Below, piece by piece: positions 36,901-51,900 of a DNA stretch of 64,000 bases. The position numbers and the translations under genes were made by a program. The stretch spans positions 56,765,457 to 56,829,456 of the forward strand of contig NC_080420.1 in assembly GCF_029873635.1 (NCBI RefSeq), given 5' to 3'. The notes under the pieces are model-generated. The model saw only the letters and a program-made list of their open reading frames with translations. It had not been told where the DNA came from and did not search any database. This stretch comes from Malania oleifera. Lineage: Eukaryota > Streptophyta > Magnoliopsida > Santalales > Ximeniaceae. Position 1 is the stretch's first letter, and the number at the start of each line of letters is the position of its first letter.

Positions 36901-39900
36901 TTGGTCCGAATGTCTCACATTTTTTAGTTACTCATATGCAGCACCGGGGAAATGATTGTTTGAGAATTCTTGAAGCTTTTTGTCTAGGTTTATTGAGTTC
37001 ACTGGGGCTTGAAACGGTGATATTTTCTGTGTTTGTGCTTTGTTTGTCATGTGCTTGTGGTTTGCTCCAGTTGTCGAAGGTTGTGTGTATTGGGATGGTG
37101 TCCATAAATTCCAAGAGCATGTTGTTTGCTGTGTCTTTTTGATTTGCTGCTGTATTGATGTTGTGTGTGTGTTGGGATGGAGTCCCCAAATCCCAAAATT
37201 GTGTTTCTCTCATTAGTCACTTGTTTGGGTGAACAATGTACTATAACTGTCTCAAAGGAGGAGTATTCAAGGTTCCTACTGTCATAGTTGTCAAATCGAG
37301 ATTTGAATCGTGAATTGAAATTCCAATTTTGGAAAGCGTGAACCGGGAATCAAATTGAACCGTAAGATTCAATACAAATTTCCAAAATCAATTCTAAATG
37401 ACATGCATATATTGATATTTAAACAAGAAGCAAAATGGCACAATTCATTTACATTATGACAATAAAAAAAATCACATTTCATATGTATGCTTTCCCTGAA
37501 CAAATAAAAATGTAAGGGAATGAGTCAAGAAATGTTAATTAAAAAATGAACATCTTGCTGTTTAACGAAAGGAATCGAGAAAAAATAAGTAAAAAACTGA
37601 ACTTTTGGTGTTTATCAACAATTAAAAACACATTTCATGCTTTTTCTTTCTTCAGTAAAAAGAAAAAAAATAATTAACTTTGAAAATGATAATAATTGAA
37701 CAAAATACTAAAAGAAAAACAACTTTTGAATCTTAACAACATAACAAATCGTGAAAAACACCTTAACCAATGTGTTTTTGTCCCTTCTTCTCAATGGCAA
37801 AGCACTATACCCCAAGAGTGAAGAATGGTTTTGTGAAAGTAACATAAAGACCTAAAGTTCTATTTTCTCATCTTTTTTAGCACAAAAAACTGATTTAGAC
37901 GAGGAATGGAAGCTAATTGTGTTAAAAAAAGAGCAATTAAAACAAATGGGGTTTCAAACTAGCCAGGCTTGTTAGGATATGATAGGTCTAGAATCATGTG
38001 AATCAATAGATTCGGATCGATTTGCTAGATTCATAAGGTGAATTGATAGGTTCGGCAGCGATTCGGTTGATTTTAGATTAGATGGTAAGCTTCGAATTGA
38101 TTTGGTGTGGGATTGATATGAATTGTATGAGTCGAATCATGGATCGTAAGAGTCTAACAACCATGCCTACTGTATTAGGTATCCCAACAATCATCTCATC
38201 ACATTGTATCTTTTGCTAAGAAAGGTAATCTTACATTCTGTAGGTCATGCAGTATCTCTCCCACTAGTCCTTGAGTTATCAACTCTGCTGCTACTTACCA
38301 TATGACAGGCTTCACCAATTTCTTTTCTACCCTCCAATATTCTAAAAATCTACCTTAAGTTACCATTGCCAATGCATCCACTACTATAGTTAAAGGGATA
38401 GGAGTAGTGAATCCTACCCCATCCTTCTCTCTTTCTTTTGTTTTGTACATTCCTAAATGCCCTTTTAATCTAATGTTTGTTAGTAAAATTACGTAGTCAC
38501 TATATTTTTTTTGTAACTTTCTTTCTTGATTTTGTTCTTATTCAGGATCTAAAGACAAGAAAGACAATTGACATAGGACATGAGGTTAGTGGACTATACT
38601 ACTTTGAGTCGCTCTCTCATCCTATTGCCTGTGATGCTGCTGCTACACCACATCAAATCCATTGTTGCCTTGATCATCGTCATTGGACAAGTTAAAGCAA
38701 CTAGTTCCTACGTTGAGTTCTGCATTGAATCTTGAGTGCGAGTCTTGTCAATTAGGAATGCATCATTGTGTTCCCTTTGCTTCTTGAGTCAATAACCATG
38801 TGTTTAGCCCTTTCATGTTGTCCATTTCGAAATTTGTGGTCTTAGTTGTGTCACGTCAAAGTTGGGGTTCAATACCTTGTTACAATTGTTGTCGACTACT
38901 TGATGCAGGGGCAGCATCAAGTATCTGTAGCCATGAGAGACTTTTTGAAGAAATTGAAGAGAGGAAAGGGAAGAGAGGAAAGGGAAGAGAGGAGATACAA
39001 GGGGGAAACTCATGTTCACTTTCTTAATTCAAACTCAACATCAACTACCTACAACATGGCTTTCAGACACTATTTATAAGAAAGCCTCTTCACATGAAAT
39101 TACACATATACCCCTAAACAACATAAATTATGAACAAATTATTACATTACACAAATATTACAAACATTCCTCAAATACACATAATCCTATACTAATTAGT
39201 TCTAAACACATAATAAACTACTAACTAAACCTAACAATCTCAATCCAATTCTTCTTAAGTATTCTCCTACAAAGATCTTCCCAATGCCTTGCTTCTTGTC
39301 CTACATCAACTCTCTCAGTTAGAAAAAATTAAGTTTGAATTTTTGAAATGTTAGAGGATTAGAATTAAGAAGCAAATTTGGATTCTTCAAAATCCAGCGC
39401 TTGAGTGATACAAGAGACCGTGATCCTTTGGAAGCATCATAGACTTGAATTGAGAGTTACCATCAATGAGCACATTGGGAATGACAAACTCAACAATTTT
39501 AATGTGTGAAGGACTTTGGATGTCATCAAACACATTCATTTCCTTTCTTGTAGTGTCTTCAAGATGAGCAATCGTCCTTGATTCTGTCTTGGCTGATTGG
39601 TAGAGCAGAGTTCAAAACGATTTTCTTCCCATTATTAGTGGAAGATATATGTGTTCTTATGTCCTTGAGTCACATCCAAATCATCCAACCATGGAGAACC
39701 AAGGAGTACATGGCCAATCTTCATAGGTATGATATCACGCCAAACATTATCAAAGTAAGCACCCATGGATAGGAGCCAAACATCTTTCATAAATACATAT
39801 AGTAGAGTTATCAACCCAAGATATCTCATAAGGCTCTGGGTGAGGTTCCAGAGGAAATTGCATTCAAGTGACTCCATTTGTAGAAGCCATATTCATAGAG

Positions 39901-42900
39901 CATCCTCCATCAATGGTGATTTTGCAAACATTTCGAGAAAGGTGTGGAAAAGCTTAAAATTTTTCCCAAGGTATGATCAATGGCATTTCTTTGTCCAATA
40001 ATTTGTCACCATATTGCTGGATTTGTACATATACACGCTACAACTATCTATCACTGAAAGCCCTAACACAGTTGCCCACAATTCTCAATCTAGTCATGCA
40101 AAACCATAACACTTGACTACCGATTTTCAAGAAATATCTTCAATTCACCTTAGATTTTAAGTGTCATGCGGAAATTAAACAAATTCATGTACGAAACTAT
40201 CAAATTGCGGCAATAAAACCTGATTTCCAATGCTGGCAGTGGAAATTTCTTGCTTCTCGTAGAAATTTATCATGCTTACTTGAACAATATCAAGTTTGGA
40301 ACCAAAATATCATGCTGGAAATCAAGGATCTGCAGCCTTGGGAGAATTTAAAAGTGTAGAGAGGAAGGAGAAGAGAGGAGATAGATGGGGAGGGGGGGGG
40401 GGGGGGAGTCGCATTCACTTTCTCAATTCAAATTCAACATCAACTGCCTACAACATGGTTTCCTCACTCAATTTATAAGAAAGTCTCTTCACATGAAATT
40501 ACACATATACCCTTAAAACAACATGAATTATAAACAAACCCCTGCATTACACAAATATTACCAACAACCCCCAAATACACATAATTGGATACTAATTAAT
40601 ACTAAACACATAATTAACTACTAACTAAACCCAACAATGCTCGATTCAATTTCTCTGAAGTATTCTCCAACAAGGATCTTCCAAAGCCCTTGCTTCTTGT
40701 CTTACTTTACTGCTCCAAAATGACTTGGTTGTAATTAAAGATCGTTCTGAGTTGTTTAATATTTTTTGTGCCTTTTGTTATCAAATGAGGATTCAGTTTG
40801 ATTTGCCAAGAAACTTCGTAGAGATAATGTTAAGGAGTACTTCAGTACTCAATTCATTACCCATATGACAATCAGTAGTCAATTCGCTACCTATATGACA
40901 AACTTTGGTATGACCCATTAGTCATCTTGTGCTCACACTCCACAACAAAATGGAGTTGTAGAGTGGAAAAACAAACATATTCTTGAAGTCACTCAAACCC
41001 TATTGTATCAAATGAATGTCTCCAAAGTTTTTTGGAGTGATGCCATGCTCATTGCTTGATCCCTTATAAATAAAATGACATCCTCTGTCCTTGGTGGTAA
41101 AATCTAATATCCAGTTATCTTCCATGAGGCTCCATTGTTCTCACTTCCTCCTTTTAATATTCAATCGTGTGTCCTTTGTCCATCAATTAATTCTAGGAAC
41201 GGATAAGTTGGAACCTTGTGATATCAAATGCATTCTCGTGGGCTATTCTTGTGCTTAGTAGGGAAATCAATGTTATAGCCCTACTTTACATCGGTTCTAT
41301 CTTTGTTGATGAGTTCTATTGCTGCCAATCTCACCCTTTTTAAGTCTACACCATATTATTTTGATTCCTCGAGTTCTATTGACCTTGTTGAGTCCTTTTC
41401 TCTACCTAGCCTTCTAGAGCCTAGCCTATTATCTCCACCTAGTCCTCCTACATCTTCATCTAGTTTGAGTCCTTCTCGTTACTTGGATCATCCCAATTTG
41501 CAGGTACACATGGCAACTCAAGGAGGGGAGCCTCCTCCAACTTCAATTTCTATGCCTCTAGTTCCCTCATCAAATGATCTTATTTCCCAAGGTGTTGATC
41601 CCCCTATTGCTGTTAAAAAAGGTAAACACACTTGTATCCAACGTCCATTCTCCAATTTTGTTTGTTATGATTTCTTGTGACTCTCATATAGTACCGTGTC
41701 TTCCATTGCTCTTCTAAAGCTTATTTTTGAAGCCTTCTCCGATTTTGGGTGGAGGTCTACGATGATTGAAGAGATGCATGCCCCACATAATAATGATACT
41801 TGGGAGTGGGTACCTCTTTCTCCTAATAAGTCCATGGGTGGTTGTCGCTTGGTGCATATAGTGAAGGTCAATCCAAATGGTTCCATGGCTCGATTGAAGG
41901 CTGGCCTTGTTGCTAAGGGATATATTTAGGTGTATGGTTTGGATTCAGATCCATTCTCATTGGTTGCCAAATTTTCCTCAGTATGTTCTCAATCTCCTTA
42001 GTTACCACTTGCCACTGGCCTCTGGCCTCCACATCAATTAGATGTGAAGAATGCTTTTTTTTTTTTTTTTTTCCTATATGGTGATTTTTAGGAAGTGGTC
42101 TCTATGGAGCAACAACTTGGGTTTATTGCTCAAAGGGAGTTAGGCTTAGTGTGTTGCACAAGAAATCATTATATGGTTTTAAATAGTTTCCTAGAGCATG
42201 ATTTGGTCGATTCAGTGCGCTAATACTTGAGTTTGGCCTCTGATGACATGTAGGAGATCACTTTGTAATTTATGGTCATACTCTATATTGTGTATGTGGA
42301 TGATATTGTGATTACTGGTGATCATGATCAAGGAATCCAGGGCCTAAAATAATTCTTACAAACAAAGTTTCTAACCAATGATTTGGGACCATTTAAGTTC
42401 TTGGGTATAGAAGTATTGGGCTCTCGTATGAGAACCATCTTGTCGGATAGGACGTATGTTCTTGATCTTTTAGATGAGATTGGGCTGTTGAGATCCATAT
42501 GTATTGATACACCTTGGATCCTAACAGTTAGTGCCAAATATAGGTGATTTGTTGGTCAACCTAGGATGGTACCAAAGACTTGTTAGAAAGTTGAATTATC
42601 TCATAATCACTTGACCAAATGTATCTTCCACAACAAGTGTTATGAGTTTGTTCCTTGATTCTCTAAGAAAAAGTTACTGGGATGCAGTTATTCACATCTT
42701 GAGATATCTTAAAGGTGCAATTGGAAGAGGTTTTTTATATTAGGATTGGGGTCACACTCTTATTCAAAGATATATTGATGCATACTGTGCTGGATCACCT
42801 TCCAATAGAAGATCCACAATTGGGAACTATATCTTTGTTGGTGGTAATTTGATTTCTTGGAAGAATCAAAAACAAATTGCGGTGAGATCAAGTGTTGAGT

Positions 42901-45900
42901 TAGAATATAGGGTCATGGCTCACACTACATGTGAACTTGATTGGTTGAAAAACATGTTAGAAGAATTGGGTTTTCCACATTCTTAGTCTATGGATATAAT
43001 GCGTGATAACCAAGCTGCTATTCATATTGCCTCCAACCCAGTCTTCTATAAGCAGATAAAAGACGTTGAAGTTGATTGCTACTTTGTTTGGGAGAAGTTT
43101 GTGCAGAAGCTTAAGCTCATTGCAACCACTCATGTGAAGTCTGTGGTTCAGCTTGCTGATTTATTAACTATAGCCTTGGGGGATGCTTGAGTTAATCTCA
43201 TCTTCTTTAACCAAGACACTATCATCATCATTTTTTATATGTTTTACAATGCCTAGGTCCTTGCTCTAGCTAGAGCTTCAAACCCATCTAGCAAACCATA
43301 ACCAAAGCACCACAACTATAGTTATTACTTGTTTAGTTACTAATAAAACCATGTATGAGGATAAGTCGTGAAGGAAAAAATTCTTCACTGCTAATTTTTC
43401 ACTTTGGGCATCACACAAATACACTAGCCGAAAAGATAGAGGCCTGAAATTGACATTGGCCAAAATAGTAAGTGGAAGAAGCCCTAATGCTGAAATTTAT
43501 ATCCCTGAAATTTAAATATAGTGACATTTATATTCCCACTACTAGTTGACACCAAATGGCCTGATATGTTTGTCATAAGAATGAACTTGCCACCCCCTAA
43601 ATGTTAGTAGAAGAAACTTGATTATGAAAAAGTGAGTTTCGATGAGAGCATCGACCCCAGCCAATTTTCAAAGCTGATCCTACTAAAGGATGGGCCTGTG
43701 GATGAAAAGGTGCATACATGTGGAAAAATGTATTGAGTATTTGCTATTGTCTTTATTTATTTATTTCTTTTTAAATCTTTTAACAATTTGGATGTTTGTT
43801 CTCAAGAAGGTGAAAAATCTATTTTTATGGGAGATGTTCAACTAATGGAGAGAGTATAAATGTCATTATATGTACATATCAAGGGAGGTTGATGTCCCTT
43901 CTTAGACTGCAGGGGAGATTTGTGTCTTCTTGGAAAATTTTAGGGTGATCAATGCATTTTGCCCTTAATTCATATTTGTACTTGTGTGAAAGAATTTGAT
44001 TATGTGCTTTGCTATGAATTTGCTTTTTAGATAAACTAGGGATTGTCAACTTCTGATATTTAAATAACTATAGATACAGTGTTAGGTAAGGAAGATTGGT
44101 GAAAAAAGTTGGGGATAAACCAACCATGAAATTGAGTAGGTGAAAGTTACCATGTTAGGTAAAACAGATCATGTGGTTGCAATTGCTTTATATGTGGCCA
44201 TCTCTATTACTCTCAAAATCATAGCAGAATTCTTCAAGTTCATTTAGGCTGGAACTGTGGCAGTATTCCTGAAATTCATTACTGTAGATTCATTTTCATA
44301 TAAAACTGTAAACTATCCCTTGAGAAAGTTGATTTGAAAATTAGTAAAACCTATTTTTTCGCAGAATCCCTGTGAACTTCAAAAGTAAATTCGTAATGAT
44401 GGGAAAATGAGTACATGGATAGTTCTGGGAGATTAAAACAAAAGCACACCAAAAAGCTTCCTCACTTAAATAATAGTAGATTACTTATAGGTTGTCGGTG
44501 ATAAAAATTATTGTATAAGCAAGGCTCTGTCTCTTGATGTGTGTGATGTGTTAGCTAGTGCTGAGATGTGCTCATTTTTTTCTTAATTTTTCTATGGCTT
44601 GGTCTTTATGGAACAAATTGTTTCGTCCATTCAGAAAATATTGGGTATTATCTATTTCTTGTAGGATTTTCTGTTGACTGATTTCAGAGGTTTTGGGAGG
44701 CATAAGGACATGGGGAATGTTTGGTAGTGTGCTGTTTTTCCTGTATTTTAGGTGATTTTGCTAGTGAGGAATGCTAATATTTTCTAAGATCAGGTTTTGT
44801 CTATATATTTGACCTGTGAGACTGAAATGTATATTTTGCTTCGCAGTATATTTTTTTGTCCAATTGCTTTAGAAGTGTGGATTTTTCTGATATACAGTGA
44901 GATTGGCTGGCTCTGTCAGCTTGATTTTTTTTTTTTTTAAATTTCTAGTTTGTATTTGATTTTTTTATATTTTTATTTTTGCTTGAATGTTTTGTTTAAG
45001 AAGATGTCTTATCATCCTCCTATATTTTTTCTTCTCTTATCAAAGTTTCTTTTTCATAAAAAGAAATTGCTATTTGCTGTATAAACTCAGTGAAGCATAA
45101 GCGGATATGGATATGGAAATGCAAAACACTTAGGCCTACGGGATGTATCATAGGAACACTGATAAGGCCCACTAACTGACACAGGTTCCCATTCTTGATG
45201 GTTCAGCAATGGAATGGGTGGAGGCTATAGAACAAGCTGGTGTAAAGGTGGCCACAGATCAGGGTGGCAGGACTCGTGAAAAAATGGTTCCATTTCTGAA
45301 TGAAGCCTTGCTTGTCTGGAAGGATGATTCTTTTATAGCTGCATTCCCTTCATCAAATGTTAATGTTACTTATTTGATTGATTTTCCACAGGTCAACTTC
45401 TTGTTGCCCTGCTATTTTTTTAACAATGTGTATCTGCTCCTTATTGATATTAGCACATGAAAGGTACTATGCTATGTCTCTTAATTTTAAGGAAGTGTCT
45501 CATTGTATTTCTTATCCTCCTCGCTATTGATTTTTTTTGATAACAAAAAAAAAATATATTAACAAGAATATATGAAATGTGATTTCACTGATGTATGTTG
45601 GAGTATTGGAGATAAGATTAAACTTGATAATCAAGAAATTAATAGCACTAACAAATTGTGATATCTTGGATCAATTGTGTGAGCGGAAGGAGAAATTGAA
45701 GAGGATGTAAAACAGAGTTAAAGCAGGTTGGTTAAAAGGGAGAAGTGTGTTAGGCGTGTTGTGCGATCATAGAACTCCCTTAAAAAATTAAAAGGAAAGT
45801 TCTTTAAGATGACTATAAGTCTAGCCATGCTTTATGGATTAGAATGTTGGGCAACTAAGAAATAACTAAAAATAGGAAAGCAGCTAATTGAATGAGGCAC

Positions 45901-48900
45901 AACTGTTGAAGACCTTAAACTTATCTGAGTCCTTACCACCTAGATTCATCTGTGCCACCTTGTTCTTGGACAAGTTGATCTTTAATTCTGAAACATTTTC
46001 GAAAATTTTCAACAATGTAAAAAAACCTTTCAGAATTTCGCAACATTGTCCTTGAGAAAGTATGAACAATGCGACACCTCCTTCTCCCTCCATATTAATA
46101 TACACATCTAATGAAACCCCCTCCCCCTCCTCTCTCTCTCCCCCCCCTCTCCACCACTTTTGGTGTGCAAAAATATCCTACTCAAAAACATTAACTACCA
46201 GAGTATTAAAATGAGTACAATGAATCCCTTTACCTTAGCCCACTAGAAGTTTTAAACTACTACCTAGGCTGACCATGAACAATTACTCACCAATTGATCA
46301 AGCTCTAGCAGCCTTTATTTAATTTCCTCAATCCCAAAGCCTGTCCTCCTTATGATCACTTTCTCCAGAAAACTATAGTTCATCATCATAAACTTTCTTG
46401 AAATCCAACTTAAAAATAAGCCCCTTTCTACCCCATCTTGCATCCTCGACCACCTCATTTGCAATTTGACACAACATCTAAGATTTTTTCTGTATTCAAT
46501 GAAAGTCAACTAAGCCCCGGTCACCATTTCAGCCAAAACTTCTCTCAATTTTTTAGGAAATAATTCACACATTAACCACCATCTCGTGAAGAAATTCCTC
46601 GAAAAACTTCGAATGTCCTTGTGCAAATACTCCCAACTATATTGAAAGAAGGCCATTGTGAAACCATGAGGATTGTGACCTTTCTCCCTCATCATCTAAG
46701 ACACTTTATTTATTTATTATTTTAATCTTTTCAACTTTGAAAGGCCTTTCAAGCCACTGGGCTGAATTCACCTCAATGGGACTCCCATCAGTGCCCTCCA
46801 GTATCAATTTTGTTGTAAGGTTAGAGATGGAGGAGAGAAGAAGAGAAGAGGAGGAGAAGAAAGGAAGGGGAAAAGTTAGGTGGCAGTTTCCTGGAGCATA
46901 CAGAAAAGACTGGAATGACAAAAATGTCCCTGTTTAAACCATATAACAAATAAAATAGCATATTCTCTTCTAACACTCTCCCTCAAGCTTTGAGGTGCAT
47001 AAATATAACCCTTGCTTGTCACAACCATTATACAAGGCTGGTTTAAATAAAGCCTTCATGAAAGCATCACTTAATTAATCCATAGATTTCACAAATGGAG
47101 TCCTTACAACCTTCTTTAATACAACACTCCTCACAACATCACAGTCAACTTCAAAATGAATTTTGTATTCTAAACATTGGGTTGCTAGGAATGTAAATGG
47201 TAGCTTGATTATCACACACCATATCTATGGGTTCCGTATCCAAGACTCCCATCTTTGACATAAGAGGCTTCAACAATAGAAGCTCACTCACATAATGAGC
47301 CATAGCTCAGTATTCTGCTTCAGCACTACATCTTGCTACAATAATTGGTTTCTTGCTGTGCCATGTAATGAGATTGCCTTCAATCATTAATGCAGCCAAC
47401 CCAATCTACATTGGAGTATTCCATGATATCACAGTTTCTATCACATTTATGCATCAAACCTGTACTAGGAGAGCCTTTGAGATATTGTATAATCCTACAT
47501 AACATCTCAATTGGCTGTTTGGAATTTTCTACAAATTGACTCACCTACCCCACAGCAGAGGATATGTTAAGTGTAGTGACAATCAAGTGGATCAACTTAC
47601 CAACCAACTGCCTATATCGACGTTTATCTTTAAATTCGGGTCCAGCATCCCTGGACTACTTCATGTTGGGATCTATAAGAGTATGTTTAGCTTCAAAAGC
47701 ATGTCTCATTTGGCAACTTCAAGGTATATTTTGCTGAGATAGATTCAACCCTTTCTTAATGTAGAGTACTTAAGTCCTTGATTTATTTTTGCTTAAAGCC
47801 ACTTCTTAACATTTACAATCCCAGTATGGTCACTGCTATGATATATCATCAACATAAACTACTAGATGTACCTCATATTTCTCCTTTTGCAATCAAAGAT
47901 TGGATGAGTAGCCCCAGATAAAACAAACTGTAGAGACCACCACTAAATTTGTCAAACCCTACTCAAGGAGACTACTTTGGACCATAAATGGCCTTGTGCA
48001 ACCTTCATACCTTACCATCCTCTCCCTGAGCAACATACCTTGAAGGTTTTTCCTTGTATACCTTTTAATGCAAATATCCATATAACAAAGCATTCTTCAC
48101 ACCTACCTTGTATAAGGCCTAGTCAAAATTAGCCACCAATGGGATCATTACACAAATAAAAGTTAGTTGAGCAACAAGAGAGAAGGTCTCAAAATAATCC
48201 ATACCATATTTTGGGTGTAGCTCTGCACAACAAATTGAGCCTTAAGCTGTTTGATAGAGAAGATATTTAATGGCGTAGATCCAACGACATCAAATCAACT
48301 CCTTATTAGGAGGAAGATCCACCAAGTCTTATGTCCTTTGAGTGGTCAAGGCATCCATTTCTACATCCTTTGTGATGTCTCCACCTAGGCATAGGAGGAG
48401 CTTCAACATGTGATAAGGGATGGAAATAAAGGAAATAGACAAGATAAAAGAATGCATAGGACTAGGAAGGTGAAGGATTAAGTGCATGTTTAGGTACCTT
48501 TTTGGTGAGCAATTGTCAAATCTGTCACACTAGGATCTCTAGAGCCATAAGTCATTATAGTGAAGGGCAAAAAGGGTGGCTGCACGGTGGTAGTCATGTT
48601 TGTGCCTACTTTCCATCTTTTATAAACGCTCAATTACTTCTCTAGGTTAGTAATTAATGGGTTTGGAATAGGAGTGGAAGTTTCTCTAGAGGGATAAGAG
48701 TAGGAACATGAGGATCAATACACAAGGGGGAACCAAAAATATTTTGTGGGCTTAGAAATAGATTCATTGAAGGAGGATTCTACTCTAGAGAAATAAGGTG
48801 TACCCTCAACAAAAGTTAACATTTCCTTTTTATGTTCTCAAGTACCTAATTAAGACGCATTTAATAGCATAAGGAGAGACTTGTCTTGACCAGTACATGG

Positions 48901-51900
48901 AACTTGAACAAAACATGTGCACCCAAAGATACGAGGAACAATAGAGAATATGAATGTTTTTGGGTACATGGGAAAAAGGAATTTGTCCCCTAGAACAATG
49001 GAGAGCATCCTGTTTACTAGAAAACTTGCTTGAAGAAGAACATTAGTCCAAAAGGTTTTAGGAACATGCATATGAAAGAACATAAACTGTGCCATGTTGA
49101 GTAAATGTCTATTTTCCTATTCAGTTACTCTATTATGCTAAGGGATATGTACATATGATGTTTGATGAATAACCCCCTTGGACAAGCAAAAAGATTGAAG
49201 TTCATTTTGAACAAATTCAAGGGCTTTATCCCATCAAAACATTTGAATACTAATACCAAATTGAGTTTTTATTTCTTGGTAGACTTGAATAAATAAACTA
49301 ATAAATTTAGATTGGTCTTTTAACATATAGACTTGGATCATATGTGAGAAATATGTAGGACATGAAACATTGAACACCAATCAGATTCTTGACTTCACTT
49401 GGACCACCCAAATATTAACGAATAAGAGGACATAATGATTTACTATGAAACTCAACTCTCGATGAAAAAGATGTCTTGATATGCTTTCCTAATTGGCACG
49501 TAGAGCACTCAAAATGAGAAATAGACTTGAGCATGGAAAAAACTTTTAGCAGTTTTTGAAGGGATGGATGACCCAAACGAGCATATCACTGATCCAAAGA
49601 AACACCATGAGGAGAAGCATAAGAGGCTATACGACAAGAATTTAATCCCCCTCGACCTGCATTGAAATAGTACAGCCATCCTTCTCAAGTTACCCACCAA
49701 TCCTCTTGTTGGTTTAAGTATCCTGAATAGAACAATGAGAAGGAAAGAAGGTCTTTGAACAATAATGATAATATGACATTTAGTTAATTGACTAACTGAA
49801 AGTGATAACTATTTTAAGAAAAATTTAGGCACATATAATTATAACACAGAGAAAGGGGAATAGAAGGAAATGAAAGTATTGCCACAACTAGAAGTTGGCA
49901 TAGTTCACGACCAGCAAGAGTAACCCTAGAGTGTAAAGTAGTGTGCTTCAAGGACTAACAAATTAGGACAACCTCTCATATGGGAGGAGGAACCATGATA
50001 AAAAATCCAAGGTGAGGAGGTTGAAGAGGCAAGAAGCATGACTGCACTTGAATAAGCCACAATAACACTAGATGTATAGATTGAGTTTGGAGTTGATGAA
50101 CCATGCAAACAAGATTGTTATATTCTCAGGACACAGTAGTTGATGCACTCATCTCCCAAGTGGGGTGGCTAGGTGCATTTGAATTGTTAACTGTAGAATC
50201 ACTCTCGACAAGAGACTTATTGGTCCAAATTGTTTCCCAAGGAGATCCCAACAGCGATCAACAATATGATTGTCATTGTTACAATGTGTGCAAATGTGAG
50301 AATTGCGACGACAAGCTCCTCATCCTTGTACGCTACCTCTGCCATGACTGCCATCCAAACCTTGTCCTCCAAAATTTCTTTTACCATGGATTTAGGCAGT
50401 GCTAATGATGGTTGAATTATCATAGGAAGAAGCATGAGAAGAAGTTAGGCTGCTCATACTAGCATAGAACAACACTTCAGAATAACAAAGATCAAGAACT
50501 TATAGCACTTAAGAGGTTCAAAGATCCATAACTTCAAGAGGCACCTATAACTACAGAACTGAAGTTACAATATCCTAGGAGGAATTGCTTGACCTCAAAG
50601 AACAAGGTATACCACAACAATGCACTGCAGGAACTTATTAAACAACCTAGCAGCAGCTACAGACATGGCTGGCAGCTATTGGAAGTGAGTGCATGCTAGA
50701 ATAGGAAATAGAGTCATCAAACACCAGTTGAAACCAACCAGCAATTCATTCAATATTGCAAGAAATTGATCACAAACACAAGCAACACCAAAACAATATC
50801 ATCAGCAAACCAGAAACAGAGTATAACTAATACCAATATGTGGAACAGTGGAATAGCAACGACAGTATACCAGAAATGGAGCATAACTGAATTAACATAA
50901 GCAAATCACCACAAAAACACAGCTTCAAGCAATTGTGCATCCGCTGCTTGCAACACCGAAGTGAAGTGTCACTGCTACCACCTCCAAGAGCTGCTGCCTC
51001 TGCTACATCCAGGCCCCTCTCTCTTTGAGTATGCGAGGTGGTACTTTCTCTCTGGCAGTAAGAAATCTGCATTTCTTTTCAGAAATCTAGTGACTTTGTT
51101 AGAGAAAGCTTTGATTTCTATCTCAATTTACTTGCTTCTTGATTGTTCTCTCTCCAATCTTCTTCGAAACCCTAGATTTTGGTGTCTGTTTTGTGTCTTT
51201 TGTTTGGAGAAGAAATAAAGGGGTTTCTAGGGTTTTGTACACCATGCCCAGCAAATTGAATTGGATCCTTGGGAATGATTTCTTGGGTTTAAGTTGGAAG
51301 CATTCTTTTATTTGTGGTGATCAGATCTGTTTAGCTTCTTTCATGATGTCGTTCTGTTGATCTAGGTTTGTTCTGCATGTGGGTTATGCTTGACTCAGCA
51401 TAGCATTCGTTTGTTCTATTTCAAGTTGGTTGATCTGCTCTGCCTCAACTTAGTGATTTGCTTGTGCTGCATTTTGATTTTGTTTGTGGAGAAACCATTC
51501 AGATTCTTCCCTATCTCTGCGACGCCACACAAATGAAGCTTCTTGGTGGTGATTGGACCCTTAGCTGAATCACCAAATCTACTGGCATCTTCCAGACTCT
51601 TGATCTGTGAGACTCCTACTCTTTTCCCTCCTTGTTCTATAATCAGCCTTCTTCTCTGCATATTGATAATGTTTGCAGCAGCGAAGGATGGGCAGCATGC
51701 TCGATAGAGATCTTGGCTAGGGTTGAAATCTCCTCATTGTTGAAGCAGCCTATTCTCTGTTGAAGGGGCAAATCAAAGCTCTACTAAGAGTTTCTCTCGA
51801 AGGGCCAAGGTATTTGGGCCTTGCTCAACATTACTATGATTGCGACCACCTCTGTAAGACCATCATGGTGCTACTCAGATCAGATCTATCCCTCCCTCCC

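Larger units (their letters stand above)
36355..43200 (+). mobile_element. Ty1/copia element in LPXC intron 2, fossil, with two nested insertions
   Basis: A ttttcagagcattattgcc stretch (about 36500) resembles the copia primer-binding region (tggtatcagagc). The order is then copia protease (HMTGFTNFF near 38300), pre-integrase ([11 protein letters not shown] near 38580), integrase ([11 protein letters not shown] near 40955), and reverse transcriptase with [12 protein letters not shown] (about 42290) and [17 protein letters not shown] (about 41840), followed by an RNase H region to 43190. It is broken in many places and old. A hAT-like MITE (37283-38165) and a small gypsy element (38901-40706) lie inside it. 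The limits are approximate because I could not pair the LTRs. Confidence 0.85.
31347..45184 (+). other. LPXC intron 2 (13.8 kb, transposon-filled)
   Basis: Bounded by gag|gtaagt and ctgacacag|gtt; the protein alignment runs straight across (IVE then VPILDG). It holds LINE, SINE, RTE, copia, gypsy and MITE pieces listed separately. The gaps 31400-31680, 33346-33960 and 34100-34325 hold nothing recognisable. Confidence 0.93.

Noticed and set aside
37283-38165. Mutator-like element (9-bp duplication)
   Set aside because: The bases flanking the 8-bp duplication differ (t versus g on the left), and hAT-type 8 bp fits exactly.
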